64,000 bases of DNA from Nitrospirota bacterium (lineage in GTDB: Bacteria > Nitrospirota > Thermodesulfovibrionia > SZUA-242): NCBI GenBank assembly GCA_016212095.1, contig JACRHH010000004.1, positions 1 through 64,000 on the forward strand. The letters are read 5' to 3'. The translations under genes and the position numbers were made by a program. Under the pieces are notes generated by a model. The model did not search any database and was not told where the DNA came from. It was given only the letters and a program-made list of their open reading frames with translations. The first letter of the stretch is position 1; every line of letters begins with the position of its first letter. Below, in pieces: positions 61,120-64,000 of this stretch.

Positions 61120-61850
61120 GGTTTTTTACCACCGGAAAACGCCTTTTTAACGGCAAGACGCTTCAGTTCGCCGATCCGGCCTGTAATGTCAATCTCCTTC
61201 GGGCAGGATTCAACGCATTCGAATATTCCATGACACCGCCAAATTCCATCCGGCCCGGATATTTTATCCAGACGCTCGCCGCCAGCCCTGTCGCGTGAAT
61301 CGGAAATGAACCGCGCCGCCTTGAGAAGAGCCGACGGGCCGAGATATTCGCCGTCCGCCCTGTAGATCGGGCATGATGACGAGCAGCATCCGCACATTAT
61401 ACAAGTGATCGGCTCAAGAATTCGCTCCTGCTCGGTCTGCGTTTGCAGCCGTTCGCGCTGCGGCGGAGGCTCATTGTTCACCAGATACGGCATCACTGCG
61501 TCGTGCCTGTCGAAAAATCCGTCGAAATCAACAACCAGATCGCGAATTACCGGAAAGCCCTGCAACGGCTCGATTATTGTTTGATGCGGCAGGTCTTTCA
61601 TCAGCGTCCGGCATGCAAGCATGTTGCGCCCGTTAACCTGAACGGCGCAGGAGCCGCACACGCCATGGCCGCATGACCGGCGGAAGGCGAGGCTGGAGTC
61701 GTGCTCGGCCTTGATGGTTTCGAGCGCATCCAGCAGGCGCGCGCCCGGAGGCATCGGCAATGCGAACGAACCCCGCCGCTCGCAGCCGCCGGGTTCAGGA
61801 TCGAAGCGTCTGATATTGATAACGTATTGATTCAACGGAATCGGCTGCAT
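61116..61850 (-). CDS. sdhB: succinate dehydrogenase/fumarate reductase iron-sulfur subunit
   Basis: The 244-residue protein carries the [2Fe-2S] cysteines in FRRSCGHGVCGSCAVQVNG with ACRTL, the [4Fe-4S] motif CIMCGCCSSSCP and a third cluster motif CHGIFECVESCPKEI. I used the ATG at 61850; a TTG at 61865 would add five residues, and neither has a strong ribosome-binding site. No flavoprotein gene (sdhA) lies upstream, where a toxin-antitoxin region begins. The catalytic subunit must be encoded elsewhere, or the locus was disrupted. Confidence 0.93.
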   Translation of the reverse strand: MQPIPLNQYVINIRRFDPEPGGCERRGSFALPMPPGARLLDALETIKAEHDSSLAFRRSCGHGVCGSCAVQVNGRNMLACRTLMKDLPHQTIIEPLQGFPVIRDLVVDFDGFFDRHDAVMPYLVNNEPPPQRERLQTQTEQERILEPITCIMCGCCSSSCPIYRADGEYLGPSALLKAARFISDSRDRAGGERLDKISGPDGIWRCHGIFECVESCPKEIDITGRIGELKRLAVKKAFSGGKKP

Positions 61851-61938
61851 TTCAGAATCACACAAGTTTACTGCAAATACCGGACAAACGCCATGTGCTC
61901 ATACCGATACAGTGACTAATTTCCTTGACTTTTGCCGT

Positions 61939-61970
61939 ATCGAACTCGTTGCGGCATGAGCCGGTGGCCT
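61939..61970 (+). repeat. 32-bp duplicate of the hicB-hicA junction
   Basis: This stretch is identical over 32 bp to 62753-62784, which spans the end of the second hicB and the start of hicA (core ATCGAACTCGTTGCGGCATG). No hicB or hicA reading frame surrounds this copy, so it is a relic of a lost cassette or of a duplication. Confidence 0.8.
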
Positions 61971-62062
61971 TCAGCCTGAAGAATCTGCATCAACTGTTGA
62001 AATACACCTTGCGCAAGATACTGTACGTTACATCGTACTAATTTCTATCGGCAAGGTGACAA

Positions 62063-62344
62063 ATGCAACGCATAAGGATTAATCGGGACATCAAGCCAAT
62101 GTCTGAATTCCGGACGGGAATAGCCCTGTTTGTAAAACAGGTTCATGACACGAAAAGGCCATTGGTGCTCACCCATCACGGCAAGGGCGTTGCCGTCCTT
62201 CTCGATGTGGATGAATATGAGTCCATGCAGGACAAGATCGAGCTGCTTCAGGATATTCAAACGTCAATCAGCCAGGTGGAAAGCGGAGCCGGGGTGGAGC
62301 ATTCCGATGCAAAGGCTGCGGTGCTGAAGCGGATAGGGATGTGA
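62063..62344 (+). CDS. Phd/YefM-family antitoxin
   Basis: The 93-residue protein has the Phd/YefM pattern: INRDIKPMSEFRTGIALFVKQVHDTKRPLVLTHHGKGVAVLLDVDEYESMQDKIELL. The N-terminal half forms the DNA-binding fold, and the helical C-terminal tail would neutralise a RelE/ParE toxin. Its stop overlaps the GTG start of a deleted toxin gene. It may now act as an orphan antitoxin. Confidence 0.9.
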   Translation: MQRIRINRDIKPMSEFRTGIALFVKQVHDTKRPLVLTHHGKGVAVLLDVDEYESMQDKIELLQDIQTSISQVESGAGVEHSDAKAAVLKRIGM

Positions 62345-62466
62345 GAATAGTCTGGTCGCCTCTGGCGGTGGAAGACACGCGCATAGTTATTCTTACAGTT
62401 CGGCACGGCAGGCAAATATTGCCCGTGGATGAAATCACCGCAAACCATATTGAAAATTCCACTTGA
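62341..62466 (+). pseudogene. ParE/RelE toxin with an internal in-frame deletion
   Basis: The frame starts at a GTG overlapping the antitoxin stop (GTGA) and encodes 41 residues. RIVWSPLAVEDTR matches a ParE N-terminus. It is joined directly to IVILTVRHGRQILPVDEI, the ParE C-terminal strands. About 50-55 residues between these parts, including most of the helical hairpin, are missing without a frameshift. The product is unlikely to be toxic. It is too short to be an intact family member (about 95 residues). Confidence 0.8.
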
Positions 62467-62488
62467 CATCCTCCGCACCCGGCGGCTA
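62462..62488. repeat. left direct repeat flanking the hicBA cassette
   Basis: CTTGACATCCTCC followed by GCACCCGGCGGCTA matches the copy at 63051-63077 with two mismatches. The two copies bracket 589 bp containing hicB and hicA. Confidence 0.8.
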
Positions 62489-62566
62489 CTTCACCCCAAA
62501 CAATCGCCGGTGTCAGCACGCATGGTATAATGCGAAAACGATAATATTCAATTTGCCGGAGGCCGC

Positions 62567-62773
62567 ATGAATTTCCACATTGAGTATGAACGGGAAGCCG
62601 ATGGGCGCTGGTTGGCGGAAGTGCCTGAAATTCCAGGCGTTCTCACCTACGGCAACACTGCCGACGAAGCGATGGCTAAAGCGGAAACACTGGCGCTTCG
62701 CGCGCTTGCCGAACGCATTGAAACCGGTGAAAACCGCCCAATGGCAATCAACATCGAACTCGTTGCGGCATGA
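62567..62773 (+). CDS. hicB: HicB-like antitoxin (short form)
   Basis: The 68-residue protein starts MNFHIEYEREADGRWLAEVPEIPGVLTYGNTADEAMAKAETLALRALAERIETGE, a HicB/UPF0150 domain without a DNA-binding tail. A GGAGG site precedes the ATG. The toxin gene follows after 4 bp. Here the antitoxin comes first, opposite to the hicAB pair at 14.3-14.9 kb. Confidence 0.9.
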   Translation: MNFHIEYEREADGRWLAEVPEIPGVLTYGNTADEAMAKAETLALRALAERIETGENRPMAINIELVAA

Positions 62774-62777
62774 GCCG

Positions 62778-62981
62778 GTGGCCTCGGCAAAGGCCAAACA
62801 TGTTCTTGCCGCACTGGTTGATATCGGCTGGAGAATCAAGCGCCAATCGGGATCGCATCGTACATTAGCTCGCGATGGTTGGCCCGATTTTGTATTCGCT
62901 TTTCATGACGGCGAAGAAATCGGGCCTCGAATGCTTGCCCGCATTGCCAAGCATACCGGACTTGAGCCAAGCAATTTGTGA
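62778..62981 (+). CDS. hicA: HicA-family toxin (YcfA type)
   Basis: From a GTG at 62778, in frame with the coding potential, the 67-residue protein reads VASAKAKHVLAALVDIGWRIKRQSGSHRTLARDG and ends FHDGEEIGPRMLARIAKHTGLEPSNL. GSHRTL contains the catalytic histidine of HicA mRNA interferases. The ATG at 62770 is out of frame. The GTG start and the 4-bp gap from hicB suggest coupled, reduced translation. Confidence 0.88.
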   Translation: MASAKAKHVLAALVDIGWRIKRQSGSHRTLARDGWPDFVFAFHDGEEIGPRMLARIAKHTGLEPSNL

Positions 62982-63050
62982 GCCTGTCCAATATTTATTG
63001 AACCCGCAACCAGGCAATGCGTCACAAGCCAGATTTCCCTGCAAATTTCC

Positions 63051-63077
63051 CTTGACATCATCCGCAACCGGCGGCTA
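63051..63077. repeat. right direct repeat flanking the hicBA cassette
   Basis: CTTGACATCATCC followed by GCAACCGGCGGCTA matches the left copy with two mismatches. The interval from 62982 to 63174 holds no gene. Confidence 0.8.
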
Positions 63078-63174
63078 ACGTAACGGCATTCGTTTATTAC
63101 GCCGAGGGGGAAGCAGTGCCGGGTGATCTGCCAGCTCCAGGGTTTTCAAGCATGAGTAACGAGTTAGAACTGCC

Positions 63175-64000
63175 ATGTTCGCAGGGGGAAAGAACCACTT
63201 TGATAAAAATTTCATACAACTGGTTGGGGATAACGAGAAACCAGTTAATCACTTTACTTTAGTGCCTTCCGCGCTTATGCCGCGATTCTACCGTAAGAAG
63301 AACATACGAAACAAATGGCGGAGCCCCAAAAAACTATCCGCCCAAGCCATTCGCAAATTCATGGAGGAGATGCGCGCAGAAATCGCTACCCTCCAAACCC
63401 AGCAAGATGACTTATCACGACGCTCCTCACATCGCCGCTTGATCAGCGACCGCATCAACGCCGAAATACGCCCGCTCCAAGAACGGATGCTAGCAATTCT
63501 GGATAATCCCGCTGCCCGCAAAAACGCCCTCCACGCTTTTTTCTCTGATAGCCCTTACACCGACGAAGCTCTAGTGCAGCTTCGCCCGTTACAGAACTTT
63601 ATCACCTCAAGGCTCGCAATAATTCCAGAGGACGTTGATACGGCATTACACACCGCTGAACACAAAATCTCGGAACTCACACGCGCAGTTGCCGAATACG
63701 AGGCGGCTCTTGTCCCGCATCTCAAGCGCGAAGAACGTCTGAAAGAAGCTCAGGAGAAGAAACAATTCCAGAAACAACGTATTGCCGAACTTCGCGCGAA
63801 AGAAGCTCAGGAGAAGAAGCAACTCCAGAAACAACGTATCTCCGAACTTCGCGCGGCAGCCGCCAGCGCGAACGGCACAACGCGCAAACTTGGCTCCAAG
63901 GTTCGCAACCGAATCGTCAAGGAAAAGCATTGTCCATACTGTGGTGATCCGTTGGGACTCACCCCACACGCGGATCACATCTATCCCGTCTGCAAGGGCG
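63175..64000 (+). CDS. coiled-coil HNH endonuclease, runs off the window
   Basis: From the ATG at 63175 the frame is open to the right edge (275 residues). It reads as a basic N-terminal segment (MPRFYRKKNIRNKW), long charged helices (MEEMRAEIATLQTQQDDL, then KREERLKEAQEKKQ) and, at the end, an HNH start with CPYCGD and HADHIYPVCKG. A 19-residue unit beginning KEAQEKKQ is tandemly duplicated (57 bp, 63742-63855). It could be a mobile or defence nuclease. The start is uncertain (63175 or 63277, neither with a clear ribosome-binding site). I cannot name a family. Confidence 0.7.
   Translation, partial: MFAGGKNHFDKNFIQLVGDNEKPVNHFTLVPSALMPRFYRKKNIRNKWRSPKKLSAQAIRKFMEEMRAEIATLQTQQDDLSRRSSHRRLISDRINAEIRPLQERMLAILDNPAARKNALHAFFSDSPYTDEALVQLRPLQNFITSRLAIIPEDVDTALHTAEHKISELTRAVAEYEAALVPHLKREERLKEAQEKKQFQKQRIAELRAKEAQEKKQLQKQRISELRAAAASANGTTRKLGSKVRNRIVKEKHCPYCGDPLGLTPHADHIYPVCKG

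Noticed and set aside
62770-62981. ATG at 62770 as the hicA start
   Set aside because: It is out of frame with the HicA coding sequence, whereas the GTG at 62778 is in frame and matches the family N-terminus.
62462-63077. Repeats around hicBA as integron attC sites
   Set aside because: The repeats lack the RYYYAAC and GTTRRRY core boxes and are direct, not imperfect palindromes. No integrase is visible.

Overview
The window (about 57% GC by eye) looks like chromosome from a Gram-negative, anaerobic or microaerophilic diazotroph with a respiratory chain rich in c-type cytochromes. It carries a molybdenum nitrogenase cluster, four multiheme cytochromes c (6, 7, about 11 and 20-21 haem motifs), a cbb3-type oxidase operon, a fumarate reductase/succinate dehydrogenase B-C-D set and several sigma-54 promoters. 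This combination, with a fused NifEN and an ihfA-merR pair, recalls Geobacter-like Desulfobacterota, but Deferribacterota or Nitrospirota relatives fit as well. No rRNA gene is present to decide, and I saw no tRNA gene.

Layout. 1-5.2 kb: a fabF fragment, merR, ihfA, an AmmeMemoRadiSam radical SAM enzyme, a MazEF-type module, an ABC exporter and a DUF6364/PIN module. 5.2-10.4 kb: a minus-strand electron-transfer region. It holds a 6-haem lipoprotein, a membrane cytochrome b, a 7-haem cytochrome, three paralogous small membrane proteins (one with a PilZ domain) and an 11-haem cytochrome, with one sigma-70-like and two sigma-54-like promoters. 10.4-16.1 kb: tsaD, a stand-alone Fis/NifA-type HTH protein with amtB behind a sigma-54 promoter, a VOC protein, a hicAB module and nhaA. 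16.2-26.9 kb: the nif region on the minus strand, nifH-D-K-EN-X-I1-I2-fdx followed by nifQ-V-B. nifH and nifQ each have a near-consensus sigma-54 promoter preceded at identical spacing by a shared 23-bp element. 27-33.3 kb: a tandem repeat array running into gmk, then remA-like, yicC, and divergent ccoN-O-Q-P-G. 33.4-37.2 kb: a TetR-controlled tripartite ABC efflux operon. 37.3-42.9 kb: an orphan phosphate-binding-like protein, a chemoreceptor and a histidine kinase. 42.9-52.7 kb: phzF, ydcF, a dpp-type ABC importer, dgt, a zinc-ribbon/histone-like protein, alaC-lipA and a TauE/SafE-like protein. 52.7-59.7 kb: a TlpA-like/TPR protein lacking its redox cysteines, a 20-21-haem cytochrome, and a transglutaminase-DUF58-MoxR set. 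59.7-64 kb: a repeat-bearing gap, sdhBCD without sdhA, a Phd antitoxin with an internally deleted ParE, a HicBA cassette between imperfect direct repeats, and a coiled-coil HNH protein running off the end.

How it works together. Ammonium uptake (amtB), nitrogenase structural and cofactor genes and the NifI1/NifI2 PII pair form one nitrogen module that is probably read by sigma-54 with a NifA- or NtrC-type activator, not encoded here. The cytochromes and the cbb3 oxidase serve electron transfer and low-oxygen respiration.

A second theme is invasion by short repeats. A GC-rich hairpin family lies between nifV and nifQ, between nifK and nifD, in dppBC, and inside the coding sequences of nifEN and the DUF58 gene. 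Smaller tandem repeats alter the 3' end of gmk and the 5' end of the DUF58 gene. Partial duplications of gene ends occur beside nhaA, dppB and hicBA.
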